Assembly (NCBI RefSeq): GCF_002252565.1
Contig: NZ_NPML01000002.1
Coordinates: 186,001 to 250,000 of the forward strand
Source: Petroclostridium xylanilyticum
GTDB taxonomy: Bacteria; Bacillota; Clostridia; SK-Y3
DNA length: 64,000 bases
Direction of reading: 5' to 3'
A program made the translations under genes and the position numbers. Shown here piece after piece: positions 54,219-63,692 of this stretch (position 1 is its first letter; the number at the start of each line of letters is the position of its first letter). The notes beneath the pieces were generated by a model. That model did not search any database. It was not told the DNA's origin and worked only from the letters and a program-made list of their open reading frames with translations.

Positions 54219-55080
54219 CGCTTTTTCCCTCCGGTCTATTAATCTTTAATGGAAACACACATGTATATATAAAAATTTTTTGATTATCTTGTATGTACTC
54301 CGATATATACGGTCGTGCACTTTTGCATTTTATTATACATCCTCTGTCAGCGTAGAAGTACGGAGGTTTTACAATTTTCAGAGATTTGCCGTCATATCTC
54401 AATGTTTTGTATTTTATAAATTTGACGTCATCCATTACCTGTTTGAAAAATATTGTGGATGCCAGATTCAGTTGATATCCTTCATTTCCATTATCAAACA
54501 GGGCCAGCATTTGTTTGTCTTCTTTAAATATTCTGCCTGTTTCTGTTTTTATAAAATCTATTTTCCCGGTCCCGATTGAAATATCTGTCCCCATACCGGT
54601 TAGTTCTATCACTTTTAAAGCTGTTTCCATAAGGTCAACTACTTTTTTGTCTTTCGTGTATACGTAAAAACAGTATGTCTTGTTTCTATCGTATATATAA
54701 TTTGTTTCATTAAATAAGTACCCTTCATCAACCGTCCCTGTTTTTCTGTTAATTTGTGTCCTCGGTCTTATGTTCTCTATTTCGCCGAGGGAGCAATGGA
54801 ACCGGCTGTTTTTCTTCCATTCCCTGTAATGTTTTCTTTTTTCCCTTATTACATCGGATTGGCCGTGGAAGGTTTCGGCATTGAAGCTATTAACGGGCAA
54901 TTGATTCAAAAGAAGCATGTCGCTTATAAGCGTATTTGAGTTTAACAATTTTTGCAGTTGTAATAAAACTTCATTTTGATCCATAATATCAAAATAGGTC
55001 TTAACGATATTTCCAAAAATGACAGGGGATATTAACCTTACATTCAGCGAGTTTATCTTAAAGTCTGTCCTATAAATCAT
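54187..55080 (-). CDS. csm4: Type III-A effector subunit Csm4
   Basis: A 297-residue RAMP protein that binds the crRNA 5' tag next to Cas10. Features include an N-terminal strand (TDFKINSLNVRLISPVIFGN), RPRTQINRKTGTVDEGYLFN (Csm4-type loop) and the glycine-rich TGMGTDISIGTGKIDFI. It starts 28 nt after csm3 with GAGGTG upstream. Confidence 0.9.
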   Translation of the reverse strand: MIYRTDFKINSLNVRLISPVIFGNIVKTYFDIMDQNEVLLQLQKLLNSNTLISDMLLLNQLPVNSFNAETFHGQSDVIREKRKHYREWKKNSRFHCSLGEIENIRPRTQINRKTGTVDEGYLFNETNYIYDRNKTYCFYVYTKDKKVVDLMETALKVIELTGMGTDISIGTGKIDFIKTETGRIFKEDKQMLALFDNGNEGYQLNLASTIFFKQVMDDVKFIKYKTLRYDGKSLKIVKPPYFYADRGCIIKCKSARPYISEYIQDNQKIFIYTCVFPLKINRPEGKSDGYNPLNQQI

Positions 55081-55108
55081 TTTTGCACCTCTTCATTTTA
55101 TGAAAATT

Positions 55109-55759
55109 TTATGAAAGACATTGCAGTACTTCAGCGGCTACGTCAAATTCCCATTCCCCGCCGTCAATGAATTCAACCTGCCCGTATCCCCTGCTGCCCG
55201 AACCTCCGATATAATTGTATTCCACCAGCTTAAAAGCAAGATTAAGCGCCTTTAACAAGTCTTCTTCCGTGTCTTTTTCAAATAATTTGAGGGCAATATT
55301 TACCTCGAATTCAACCCCTGCCGGTATCCTGTCAAATGTTCTCGGTTTTGCAGTTCCTTTGACCCTGTCTATTGTATTTTCTTTTTTTATCTCAACTCCA
55401 AAGGGCAGTACTTCGTTGATAATCCTTTTGCTTTTTTCTGTCATAAAAGCGTCTCTTACGATTATTCTTGTCTGTTCTCTTATATTTTCTGTTTCTTTAT
55501 TATTTGCTTTGCCAAAAAGTTTGCAGATTGTACATTTACCACAATCACACGGTTTTGTGTATCCTTTGGCTATTTCAAGCACTGACCGCAAATTTCCCTT
55601 AATGGAAGAACCAGGAATATAAGGGTAACCGGTTAAAGGGTCCTTGATGATTGAATTATCCACTCCTCCGATTCTTATTTCTTCATCACTGCCCACAATT
55701 CTGATACCGCTTTTAACTCTCATAATCTTTTTAATGTTTTTTATCTTAATAAGTTTCAT
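55109..55759 (-). CDS. csm3: Type III-A backbone RNase Csm3
   Basis: A 216-residue RAMP protein. The catalytic Asp is D34 in IGGVDNSIIKDPLTGYPYIP, followed by the GSSIKGNLRS crRNA-binding loop and a cysteine cluster (CDCGKCTICKLFG) likely to bind zinc. Csm3 forms the helical backbone and cuts target RNA every 6 nt; the Asp is present, so target cleavage should work. AAAGGAG precedes the ATG, 4 nt after csm2. Confidence 0.95.
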   Translation of the reverse strand: MKLIKIKNIKKIMRVKSGIRIVGSDEEIRIGGVDNSIIKDPLTGYPYIPGSSIKGNLRSVLEIAKGYTKPCDCGKCTICKLFGKANNKETENIREQTRIIVRDAFMTEKSKRIINEVLPFGVEIKKENTIDRVKGTAKPRTFDRIPAGVEFEVNIALKLFEKDTEEDLLKALNLAFKLVEYNYIGGSGSRGYGQVEFIDGGEWEFDVAAEVLQCLS

Positions 55760-55763
55760 CGTT

Positions 55764-56315
55764 TTACTCTCCTTTCTTTAAGTTAGCCACAATACATTCA
55801 AACAGGTCCATAAATGCGTCGTAGTCTTTTTTGGATTTTACGTTATTCACGGCTATTTCAATAAAATCTTTCAAACTGTCATAATTTTTTTTGTTTTTTT
55901 CATCGTTCTTTTTTAGATCGTTTTTTTTCTTTTCAATTGCATAAAAAGATTTGTTTTTCATGAGCCTTATCATAGGTGAAATCCGCCTGTAGGCGTCTGC
56001 TTCAGTTTCTTTCATGTCAAGATCTTCAAGATTGTTTTGTATATTTTTTACAAATTCCTGCTGCAGCCGCATTTGAAGGCTTTTAAATGAGTCGTAGATA
56101 TTTCTTATGCTGCTCTGGGTAATATCACTGTTCCTTAATATTTTTGCATAGTTTTCAATTAAATTCACAAGGTTTTCTTTTAAAATGCCGTCTGCCAAAA
56201 AGCCATCGTTTATCTCTTTTTTTAAGTCTTCTGGCAGGATACTTTCAGATTGCATATTTTGAATTTTGGAATGGTCATTTTTGGTATTTGTTGTTTTTTG
56301 ATATGGTTTACTCAT
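55764..56315 (-). CDS. csm2: Type III-A small subunit Csm2
   Basis: A 183-residue, largely helical and charged protein in the csm2 position. The C-terminal part (RRISPMIRLMKNKSFYAIEK, then DYDAFMDLFECIVANLKKG) matches the Csm2 helical bundle; the N-terminal 40 residues are extra. ATG 56315 is preferred over GTG 56324 because GAGGAG lies 8 nt upstream. It overlaps the end of cas10 by 8 nt. Confidence 0.88.
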   Translation of the reverse strand: MSKPYQKTTNTKNDHSKIQNMQSESILPEDLKKEINDGFLADGILKENLVNLIENYAKILRNSDITQSSIRNIYDSFKSLQMRLQQEFVKNIQNNLEDLDMKETEADAYRRISPMIRLMKNKSFYAIEKKKNDLKKNDEKNKKNYDSLKDFIEIAVNNVKSKKDYDAFMDLFECIVANLKKGE

Positions 56316-58629
56316 TCTCTTCACTCCTCACTTTTGTTTTTCTTATTGCAAGCTCCAGCACTAACCTGCTGAAATCCAGACTGTCCGCGCCAACATTGAC
56401 AAGGTCGTACAAACTGCTTCTGATATGCTCTTTTTTTTCAGTGGATAAATCTTCTTTGGATATTACATTTCTTTCCATATAATAATTGAAAAGTGCGGCT
56501 TTTTTGGCTACCGCTATGGCACTTTTTCTTTCTTGATTTGTCATATTAATCAATTTAAGCATATCAAATAATAATTTTCTCGAAATATCATGGTTGTCAA
56601 CCCGGTTTGCCAGTTCATTACTTTTGATTAATGCCGAATTCAGATTCTGATATGTTAAAACACAGTCGGATATGATGACACCGTCTTTATGTTTTTTGAC
56701 AATATCCATATTTTCTGTAACTTTATTCATAACCGCATTAAACGGCCGGTTTGACCTATGAAAAACTATACTGGCAGATAAGGTTATTTCTCTTTGGTTA
56801 TCTGAGCGTGCTATAAATTTTCCAAAATCTCTTTCTATTTGAATTACTGCTTTAATAACGTCTTCCCATTTTCCGGTAAGAAGGATGTCGTCACCACCGC
56901 TGTACAATATCAGTACGGAATTACCGTATAGTGTTTCTATCAACTTTTTTAAATAAGTTGTAAAAAATGAATCTAAGGTATCGGATATATACGATAATCT
57001 TGAAATTGAAAAAGGATACATTTTGTCAAATTTTTCAAAGGGGTATACCTCATAAAGAAGAAAGCCAAGGTCGTCCACATCCAATTTTGCTGTTGCCATC
57101 ATAGGGTCATTTTTGCTTAGGCCGGCAAGACAATTTAAGCTTATATCCCCTTCATACCCTTTGGTATCACAGCTGTCTCTATCATAACAGTTTTTGCACA
57201 TGTCCTCCGTTTTTTTTATTCTGGTTTTACCTGTCTGTTTTATATCCATGATTTGTCCGGTATCTTCATGAGCAAAAGCGTAATCAAAGTATATACATGG
57301 TTGATTGTCTGTTTCAGGCAAAAGACTGCAAGGTTCCAGGAGATTTTGGATATCAGTTTTTTGATAGTCTACTTTAAAGTGCTCCAAAAGAATATCCATC
57401 CATTTGTTTTCAATATCGCAAACAGTGCATATTCCTTGCTTTTTTGTATTAATCCCGCAGTTTTTGCACACATAATAAGGTCCACTGTTGTCAAAGAGCA
57501 AGTAGTCAACAGTCCTGTTGTATTTTTTGCTGTTCAATTGGTATGAGGCTTCTTTGAAATATTTTTCAAAAGAGTAAAGGTTTTGGTCTTCTCTTATTTT
57601 GAATTCTTTTAATACATATTCCAGATAAATTTTATTTTCAAACAACTTACTAATGTCCAACTTTATATTTTCAAGAATTTCTTCTGCTTTATCTTTATAT
57701 ACCTGTGGCAAAACTATTGAAAAAGTTCCCCCGCCGCTGAAAATGATATTGAATGGATATAAAGTAAGTTCTCTGGTAATTTGGTATGGTATTATTGTGT
57801 TTAATACTGATATGAGGGAAGAACGTGTAAATATTCTTTTTAATGGTTTTTCTATATTTTTATTTATATTGTCAAATATATACTCCTGAATACCGTATAT
57901 CCTTCCTGTTAAAAGCATGTACGTTTGTTCCTTTCGGTTTCCGAATTGCTCATAATCAAGCAGCCGGCACACCGCAAAGGCTGCGGTTGTAAAGGAATGG
58001 TGGTACAGTGATATATCCCTTATATCTTCTTTGCCGGAAGAAGTGACAAAAGAAGTGTATTTCTTAAGCAGAAAATTTAAAGATAAAATAAACTGTTCTT
58101 TTGTTGTACTTCTTTTTAATTCGTATTTTACCTCGTCGGTGAATTTATCTAACACATTTCTTGCCAAATTCGGGGTTTTTTCTCTTCCGTCATGTTTCTC
58201 CGGAGGATGAAACGGATAAAGTTCCGACGGATAATACACCAGTATGTCCTGAATGACCGCATCATTAAGAAAGGCGCTGTTAACCGCCGAGAGGATGCTT
58301 GACAGAGGTTCTGTCTCCACGCTGGGTTCATTTTCACCGGTATATTCCTTTCGTTCCGACGCAGAGTCGCCATCGGAATATCGAAGCATATTTAGATAGA
58401 TATTTTTCTTTCCGTTTTCAATGTCAATGGGATCATCTTGGCTATCATGATGAAAACGGGCTAGTTTAGCAATGTAATCAACTTCCTTGTCAGAATATAT
58501 GCAGGAGTTTTCAAAGATTTGTTTTATAAAGCTATATGAATTGTAATGATGGGTTCCGAAGCCTCCGCCTCTTCTAATCAACTTTCCAATATCGTGCAAA
58601 AGACCGGCGGCGGCCATTATGTTTTTCAT
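56308..58629 (-). CDS. cas10: Type III-A signature protein Cas10 (Csm1)
   Basis: A 773-residue large subunit. The N-terminal HD nuclease domain has GLLHDIGKLIRRGG (H12-D13) and ARFHHDSQDD. A first palm-like domain follows. Zinc-type cysteines lie in CKNCGINTKKQGICTVC and a second set in CKNCYDRDSC. The palm cyclase motif is YSGGDDILL (GGDD about 578-581). A helical C-terminal domain ends it. Both DNase and cyclic oligoadenylate synthesis should therefore be possible. The start is uncertain: ATG 58629 (TGAGG 6 nt upstream) is given; TTG 58641 and ATG 58662 are alternatives. Confidence 0.95.
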   Translation of the reverse strand: MKNIMAAAGLLHDIGKLIRRGGGFGTHHYNSYSFIKQIFENSCIYSDKEVDYIAKLARFHHDSQDDPIDIENGKKNIYLNMLRYSDGDSASERKEYTGENEPSVETEPLSSILSAVNSAFLNDAVIQDILVYYPSELYPFHPPEKHDGREKTPNLARNVLDKFTDEVKYELKRSTTKEQFILSLNFLLKKYTSFVTSSGKEDIRDISLYHHSFTTAAFAVCRLLDYEQFGNRKEQTYMLLTGRIYGIQEYIFDNINKNIEKPLKRIFTRSSLISVLNTIIPYQITRELTLYPFNIIFSGGGTFSIVLPQVYKDKAEEILENIKLDISKLFENKIYLEYVLKEFKIREDQNLYSFEKYFKEASYQLNSKKYNRTVDYLLFDNSGPYYVCKNCGINTKKQGICTVCDIENKWMDILLEHFKVDYQKTDIQNLLEPCSLLPETDNQPCIYFDYAFAHEDTGQIMDIKQTGKTRIKKTEDMCKNCYDRDSCDTKGYEGDISLNCLAGLSKNDPMMATAKLDVDDLGFLLYEVYPFEKFDKMYPFSISRLSYISDTLDSFFTTYLKKLIETLYGNSVLILYSGGDDILLTGKWEDVIKAVIQIERDFGKFIARSDNQREITLSASIVFHRSNRPFNAVMNKVTENMDIVKKHKDGVIISDCVLTYQNLNSALIKSNELANRVDNHDISRKLLFDMLKLINMTNQERKSAIAVAKKAALFNYYMERNVISKEDLSTEKKEHIRSSLYDLVNVGADSLDFSRLVLELAIRKTKVRSEENE

Positions 58630-58737
58630 ATCGATCCTCAACTTTATTCCCCCTAAGGTCATTAATATTTGTCATCCGTATATTGCAAAAGCAGGGCAAG
58701 TTTTTATAAAAATAAGCGAAAGTGCTACCATTGTAAA

Positions 58738-58766
58738 ATTATAGTATAAAATGACTGTAAAAACAA
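58738..58766 (-). promoter_or_regulatory. Candidate promoter of the cas operon
   Basis: On the minus strand TTGTTT (58766-58761) and TATAAT (58743-58738) are 17 nt apart, about 110 nt upstream of cas10. Confidence 0.5.
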
Positions 58767-58805
58767 GTGGAAAACCAGTAAATATTTTCATATTCTTTAA
58801 AAATG

Positions 58806-58835
58806 TTGACGCTGTATAAAGTTGTCATATATAAT
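58806..58835 (+). promoter_or_regulatory. SigA-type promoter of 3-methyladenine glycosylase gene
   Basis: TTGACG (58806-58811) and TATAAT (58830-58835) with an 18-nt spacer, divergent from the cas operon promoter and about 70 nt before the coding start. Confidence 0.7.
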
Positions 58836-58907
58836 GAGAACAAGTGTACTTCCGTAGATTTTTTAACAATAATATATTTTCTGATAGAGAGGTAGTCAGA
58901 GATACAA

Positions 58908-59522
58908 ATGAAAAAACTCACCAGAGATTTTTATAACCGGGATACGCTTGAAGTGGCAGGAGATTTGCTGGGAAAGTATCTTGTCCACGAGATTGGTAGT
59001 CAAAAATTAATCGGAAAAATTGTAGAGGTGGAAGCCTATAAAGGGCCTGGGGATAAGGCAGCCCATTCCTATGGCGGGAAGATAACAGAGAGGAATAAGG
59101 TGATGTTTGGTCCGCCGGGATACGCTTATGTTTTTAATATTTACGGAATGTACCAGTGTATGAATGTAGTCACCGAACCGGAAGGCAATCCTTGTGCCGT
59201 CCTGATAAGGGCAGTAGAACCTGTTGCGGGAGAAGATTTCATGGCCAGGAACAGGTATAACAAGGATTATGAAGCCCTTGATAAAAGATCCAGAATTAAT
59301 ATTTCAAACGGACCGGGGAAACTTTGTATAGCGTTAGGAATTGCAATGAAACACTATGGGCAGGATTTGTGCGGTGATGTACTCTATATCACTGAAAACG
59401 ATAAAAATGAAGAATTTTACATTGCAACATCACCAAGAATCAATATTGATTATGCAGAAGAAGCTATGCATTTTCCATGGAGGTTTTATATAGAAGGCAA
59501 TAAGTATGTTTCAAAAAAATAA
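58908..59522 (+). CDS. 3-methyladenine DNA glycosylase (AAG/MPG family)
   Basis: A 204-residue base-excision enzyme removing alkylated purines. Family motifs include DLLGKYLVHEI, the catalytic GKIVEVEAYKGPGDKAAHSY (Glu as general base), RNKVMFGPPGYAYVFNIYGM, and GPGKLCIALGI. It is a single gene divergent from cas10. No functional connection to CRISPR is implied. Confidence 0.93.
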   Translation: MKKLTRDFYNRDTLEVAGDLLGKYLVHEIGSQKLIGKIVEVEAYKGPGDKAAHSYGGKITERNKVMFGPPGYAYVFNIYGMYQCMNVVTEPEGNPCAVLIRAVEPVAGEDFMARNRYNKDYEALDKRSRINISNGPGKLCIALGIAMKHYGQDLCGDVLYITENDKNEEFYIATSPRINIDYAEEAMHFPWRFYIEGNKYVSKK

Positions 59523-59719
59523 AAATTTTATTCTTATTGTACGCTCGACTAAAATTTACTTTTAAAGCTGAATATTTATTTGTTTTGTATTAATTGACTT
59601 GAATATTAATTCCCATAGATTATCATACTATAAGTGATGCATCTGAATTTTATGTAATCTTAAATGAAAGATTTCACGAGATTGACATAATTTTTAGATC
59701 AATAAAAAGGGGAGATGAT

Positions 59720-60046
59720 ATGTCTATGAAGCAGCCTTATGAAAAGAATGGAATTATAGTAGACCCTGTAAACGTAAGAAATGGGGATAATTTAAAAATC
59801 ACTTATGACGGATTATTAGCACAAGCAGGCGCAGCACATGTTTACCTCCATATTGGGGAGGGAGAAAATTTCTTTAACGTACAGGATGTTAAAATGGAAA
59901 AAATAGGACCTAATAAATTTGAAGCAACCGTTCATGTTCAGCCGACAGGGGAGACGGTAAATTTCTGTTTTAAGGACTGTGCAAACAATTGGGATAACAA
60001 CTATGGCAGGAATTACGTTTTAGCAACCCCATATCAACAGCATTAA
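59720..60046 (+). CDS. Single-domain CBM25-like carbohydrate-binding protein
   Basis: A 108-residue protein without signal peptide. It consists of one beta-sandwich module resembling starch-binding family 25 domains: DPVNVRNGDNLKITYDGLLA, AHVYLHIG, and the end FKDCANNWDNNYGRNYVL (conserved W-D-N-N). The cytoplasmic location suggests a role with storage glycogen or a related polymer; this is inference. GGGGAGATG precedes the start. Confidence 0.7.
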   Translation: MSMKQPYEKNGIIVDPVNVRNGDNLKITYDGLLAQAGAAHVYLHIGEGENFFNVQDVKMEKIGPNKFEATVHVQPTGETVNFCFKDCANNWDNNYGRNYVLATPYQQH

Positions 60047-60207
60047 AAAATAGAAAATTAAGGCTCTGGTAAAAAGTATCTTTACTGGAGCTTTTTATTT
60101 ATATCTTTATTAATGTATACATAAGGCATTGGAAAATTTTTTAAAATATGATATATTAAATGATGTAATATAGATAGGAATTTGTTTAGAAAGGTACCTG
60201 GATCGTT

Positions 60208-62535
60208 ATGAAAACAGAACGCTTACAAAGATATAATTCTTCTAAATATTCCAGATATAAAAATGCCGGAAAAAAGTCAAATACAAAAGCAGTACGCAAT
60301 ATATTCATTATACTTGCTGTTTTTGCAGTTATAAGCCTATACTTTTCGGGTTTTTCTACCGGTAAATTCTTAATGATCTTTTTTTGGGAAGTAGTCGGAA
60401 TGATTGGCTTGATAGCAGTATTTTTATACATAACCATTCATTCTAAGAAAAAAGAAAGGTGTTCTACTAAGCGCTTGACATTATCAAAAGGAACTAGGGA
60501 CATAGAACAAAAGGTGCATATCAACAGGCCCAAAATAAAGTCCCGCAAATTAATAAAACTTGATAAAAGGAATTTTAACTGGTCTGACGAGGATATTCAA
60601 CGTAATACCAAAGAGGATATGAAAACGGCTTATTATCAACCTATTGTTGAGGAAAGAAAATTTATTCCTTACCGTTCGCCTTTTGAACCAATCAATCCTC
60701 CGGCGAAGCCAAAAGAAGAACAGGTGGATAGTGAGGTTGGTGAGATTCAAAATGTTGAGGAGAACAAAGTTGCCGGGTCAGAAAACAGTGAAAATCCAAC
60801 TCAGGTTCCGGAATTGGAAGTTCAGGAAATAACCGTGGATGAAAGCCTGGAGGATAATGGAGATATAAATGATAACAATAGTGGCTTAATGGAGTATGAA
60901 GAAACAGAAGATGAGAATATGATCGGGGATGAAACAGAGGAGGATAGTTTTGAGCTATTTGAGCAAGATTCAACAGAAGATTCAAAATGTACTATATTAA
61001 AAGTAGAAATACCTAAACAAGTAAAAACAGATAACAAGCCGTTTCACAAAATGAAACCAAAAATTCGGGCAATTACTGTAAGAAAAAAAGCAGGACCTGA
61101 AAATGAAGACGTTTACCCTCCTGTGGAACTGCTGAATGCAAATCATACAAAAATAGACCGGGATTTTATGAGGGGAAAAATTGAATCTAATGCAAAAAAA
61201 TTAGTAGAGACATTAGCCAGTTTTGGTGTAGGGGTTAAGGTGATTAATATCAGCCAGGGGCCATCGGTAACACGCTATGAGCTTCAGCCCAATGCAGGAG
61301 TAAAAGTTAGCAAAATTGTAAATCTGTCGGATGATATAGCATTAAGTCTTGCAGCAAAAGGAGTAAGGATAGAAGCTCCTATTCCGGGAAAAGCGGCGAT
61401 AGGGATTGAAGTTCCTAATGAAGAAGTTGTTCCTGTATTTTTACGGGAAGTAATAGAGTCAAAGGAATTTCGCAATCATCCGTCCAAGCTTGCTTTTGCT
61501 GTAGGAAAAGATATTGCCGGCAATAATATGGTGGCCGATATAGCAAGAATGCCCCATCTTCTTATTGCAGGGGCTACGGGGTCAGGAAAAAGCGTATGTA
61601 TTAATACTTTGATTGCAAGTATACTTTATAAGGCAAAACCTTCAGAAGTAAGATTGATTATGGTAGACCCAAAAGTGGTAGAATTGGGAATTTACAATGG
61701 TATACCGCATCTTCTTATTCCGGTGGTAACCGACCCTAAAAAAGCAGCAGGGGCCTTAAATTGGGCAGTACAGGAAATGACCAACCGTTATAAGCTGTTT
61801 GCCGATAACAACGTAAGGGATTTGAAAGGCTACAATGCGCTGTTAAAGGAGAAGGGAGAGGAAGATATAATCCCGCAAATCGTCATTATCATAGATGAAT
61901 TGGCCGATTTGATGATGGTAGCTCCAAATGAGGTAGAGGATTCCATCTGCCGGTTGGCCCAGATGGCGAGAGCTGCGGGAATGCACCTTGTGATAGCTAC
62001 CCAGAGACCTTCGGTGGATGTTATAACCGGCTTGATAAAGGCCAATATCCCGTCCCGGATATCCTTTGCAGTATCCTCCCAGGTTGATTCCCGTACTATT
62101 CTGGATATGGCCGGTGCAGAAAAACTTCTTGGGAAAGGGGATATGCTGTTTAACCCCATGGGAGAACCTAAACCAATCAGGGTACAGGGGGCATTTGTAT
62201 CTGATAAGGAAGTAGAAGCTATTGTATCGCATATTAAATCTAATGTTGCTGCCAATTATGACGAGGATATTTTAGAAACAATAAACAGTCAGACCGAGTC
62301 ATCAAAATCCGATTCTGAGAATGAAGATGAATTACTGCCTCAGGCTATAGAAATGTCCATAGAACATGGACAGGCTTCAGCATCTTTGCTGCAGCGGAAA
62401 TTTAAAATTGGCTATTCAAGAGCGGCAAGGATCCTTGATCAAATGGAAGCACGAGGGATAGTGAGCGGCTATGAAGGAAGCAAACCAAGGCAGGTGCTTA
62501 TCACAAAGGCCGAATGGGACGAAATGAATATATAA
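60208..62535 (+). CDS. FtsK/SpoIIIE DNA translocase with short membrane region
   Basis: A 775-residue ATP-driven DNA pump. Only two membrane helices are visible (about 30-48 and 53-77), where SpoIIIE and FtsK have four. A long acidic linker (about 150-280) follows. The motor has Walker [16 protein letters not shown] (about 454), Walker [15 protein letters not shown] and [20 protein letters not shown]. The C-terminal gamma domain ([20 protein letters not shown]) reads orientation sequences on DNA. It acts in chromosome segregation at division or sporulation septa. Confidence 0.93.
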   Translation: MKTERLQRYNSSKYSRYKNAGKKSNTKAVRNIFIILAVFAVISLYFSGFSTGKFLMIFFWEVVGMIGLIAVFLYITIHSKKKERCSTKRLTLSKGTRDIEQKVHINRPKIKSRKLIKLDKRNFNWSDEDIQRNTKEDMKTAYYQPIVEERKFIPYRSPFEPINPPAKPKEEQVDSEVGEIQNVEENKVAGSENSENPTQVPELEVQEITVDESLEDNGDINDNNSGLMEYEETEDENMIGDETEEDSFELFEQDSTEDSKCTILKVEIPKQVKTDNKPFHKMKPKIRAITVRKKAGPENEDVYPPVELLNANHTKIDRDFMRGKIESNAKKLVETLASFGVGVKVINISQGPSVTRYELQPNAGVKVSKIVNLSDDIALSLAAKGVRIEAPIPGKAAIGIEVPNEEVVPVFLREVIESKEFRNHPSKLAFAVGKDIAGNNMVADIARMPHLLIAGATGSGKSVCINTLIASILYKAKPSEVRLIMVDPKVVELGIYNGIPHLLIPVVTDPKKAAGALNWAVQEMTNRYKLFADNNVRDLKGYNALLKEKGEEDIIPQIVIIIDELADLMMVAPNEVEDSICRLAQMARAAGMHLVIATQRPSVDVITGLIKANIPSRISFAVSSQVDSRTILDMAGAEKLLGKGDMLFNPMGEPKPIRVQGAFVSDKEVEAIVSHIKSNVAANYDEDILETINSQTESSKSDSENEDELLPQAIEMSIEHGQASASLLQRKFKIGYSRAARILDQMEARGIVSGYEGSKPRQVLITKAEWDEMNI

Positions 62536-62571
62536 AATATATTAAAGATTTTATATAAAAGCATGTAAGAA

Positions 62572-62668
62572 GGGCTGCGACTTGGGGACGGTTCGTCTGT
62601 CGAATGGGCTTTTCATGCGACTGAGGAACTGTCCCCATGTCGAAGCCCTGACCAGTCATGTAAAATAT
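62572..62668. repeat. REP-like element gamma, copy 3
   Basis: GGGCTGCGACTTGGGGACGG is mirrored by CTGTCCCCATGTCGAAGCCC (62629-62648). It is followed by CTGACCAGTCATGTAAAATA, which also follows the copy at 26786. Located between ftsK and the MoxR gene. Confidence 0.85.
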
Positions 62669-62724
62669 TTAGTGTATTCCATATAAATATTTTTGCATAA
62701 TTAACATATTTTGGAGGTGTTTTG

Positions 62725-63666
62725 GTGAACAGAAATACAGAGATATTATCAAAAATAATCGATAATGTTGAAAAGGTAATTGTCGGCAAACGTCGTTCTA
62801 TAGAACTTATGGTAATTTCTTTAATTTGCGGAGGACATGTTTTAATCGAGGATGTACCGGGGGTAGGAAAAACAACAATGGTTTCATCCCTTGCAAGATC
62901 ATTAAACCTGGATTTCAAAAGAATACAATTTACCCCGGATATCTTGCCCACAGATATTACCGGATTGACCATCTACGACCCAAAGACAGGAGAGTTCCGT
63001 TTTCATCCCGGTGCAGTGATGACAAACATTCTTCTGGCTGATGAGATTAACAGGACATCACCTAAAACCCAATCCAGCTTACTGGAGGTAATGGAAGAAA
63101 AGCAGGTTACGGTGGATGGAAATACTTATAAGCTCTCTTTACCGTTTATGGTACTGGCAACCCAAAATCCCATTGAATATGTTGGAACCTTCCCTTTGCC
63201 GGAAGCTCAACTGGACAGATTTTTTATGAAAATTAAAATCGGTTATCCTACTTTTCAAGAGGAAATGGGGATTCTAAGCCGTTTCCGCAGCAATAATCCG
63301 TTAGATCAGCTAAATTCTGTTGCGGATGCTGATTCAATTATTTCCATTCAGCAGCAGGTAAAGGACATTCATGTGGATGAATCAATTCATCAATATATTA
63401 TTCATATCGTGAGATCTACACGAAATCACAACGATGTTGCTTTAGGCGTAAGTCCAAGAGGATCCCTGGCCCTTTTGCACGCTTCCCAGGCGTGGGCATT
63501 ATACCAGGGCAGAGATTATGTGATACCCGATGATGTTAAACTTATGGTTTTACCTGTCCTGGCACACAGGATGATCCTTAAACCCGAAGCAAGCCTGAAG
63601 GATATCGATTCAATCACTGTGCTTGAGTCAATACTAAATGCAACAAAAGTCCCGATAATGGATTGA
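62725..63666 (+). CDS. MoxR-family AAA+ ATPase
   Basis: A 313-residue AAA_3 ATPase. Walker A is EDVPGVGKTTMV (about 41-52). RIQFTPDILPTDITGLTIYD and FHPGAVMTNILLADEINRTS (Walker B with Glu) follow, then TQNPIEYVGTFPLPEAQLDR. GTG 62725 is chosen because GGAGG lies 7 nt upstream. MoxR proteins act as chaperone-like partners of VWA or DUF58 proteins; a DUF58 gene follows at 63693. Confidence 0.93.
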   Translation: MNRNTEILSKIIDNVEKVIVGKRRSIELMVISLICGGHVLIEDVPGVGKTTMVSSLARSLNLDFKRIQFTPDILPTDITGLTIYDPKTGEFRFHPGAVMTNILLADEINRTSPKTQSSLLEVMEEKQVTVDGNTYKLSLPFMVLATQNPIEYVGTFPLPEAQLDRFFMKIKIGYPTFQEEMGILSRFRSNNPLDQLNSVADADSIISIQQQVKDIHVDESIHQYIIHIVRSTRNHNDVALGVSPRGSLALLHASQAWALYQGRDYVIPDDVKLMVLPVLAHRMILKPEASLKDIDSITVLESILNATKVPIMD

Positions 63667-63692
63667 GACAAAGGTGAAAATTGGAGGTTGTA

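Noticed and set aside
58908-59522. 3-methyladenine glycosylase as a CRISPR accessory nuclease
   Set aside because: It has its own divergent promoter and clear AAG-family motifs; it is an ordinary repair gene.
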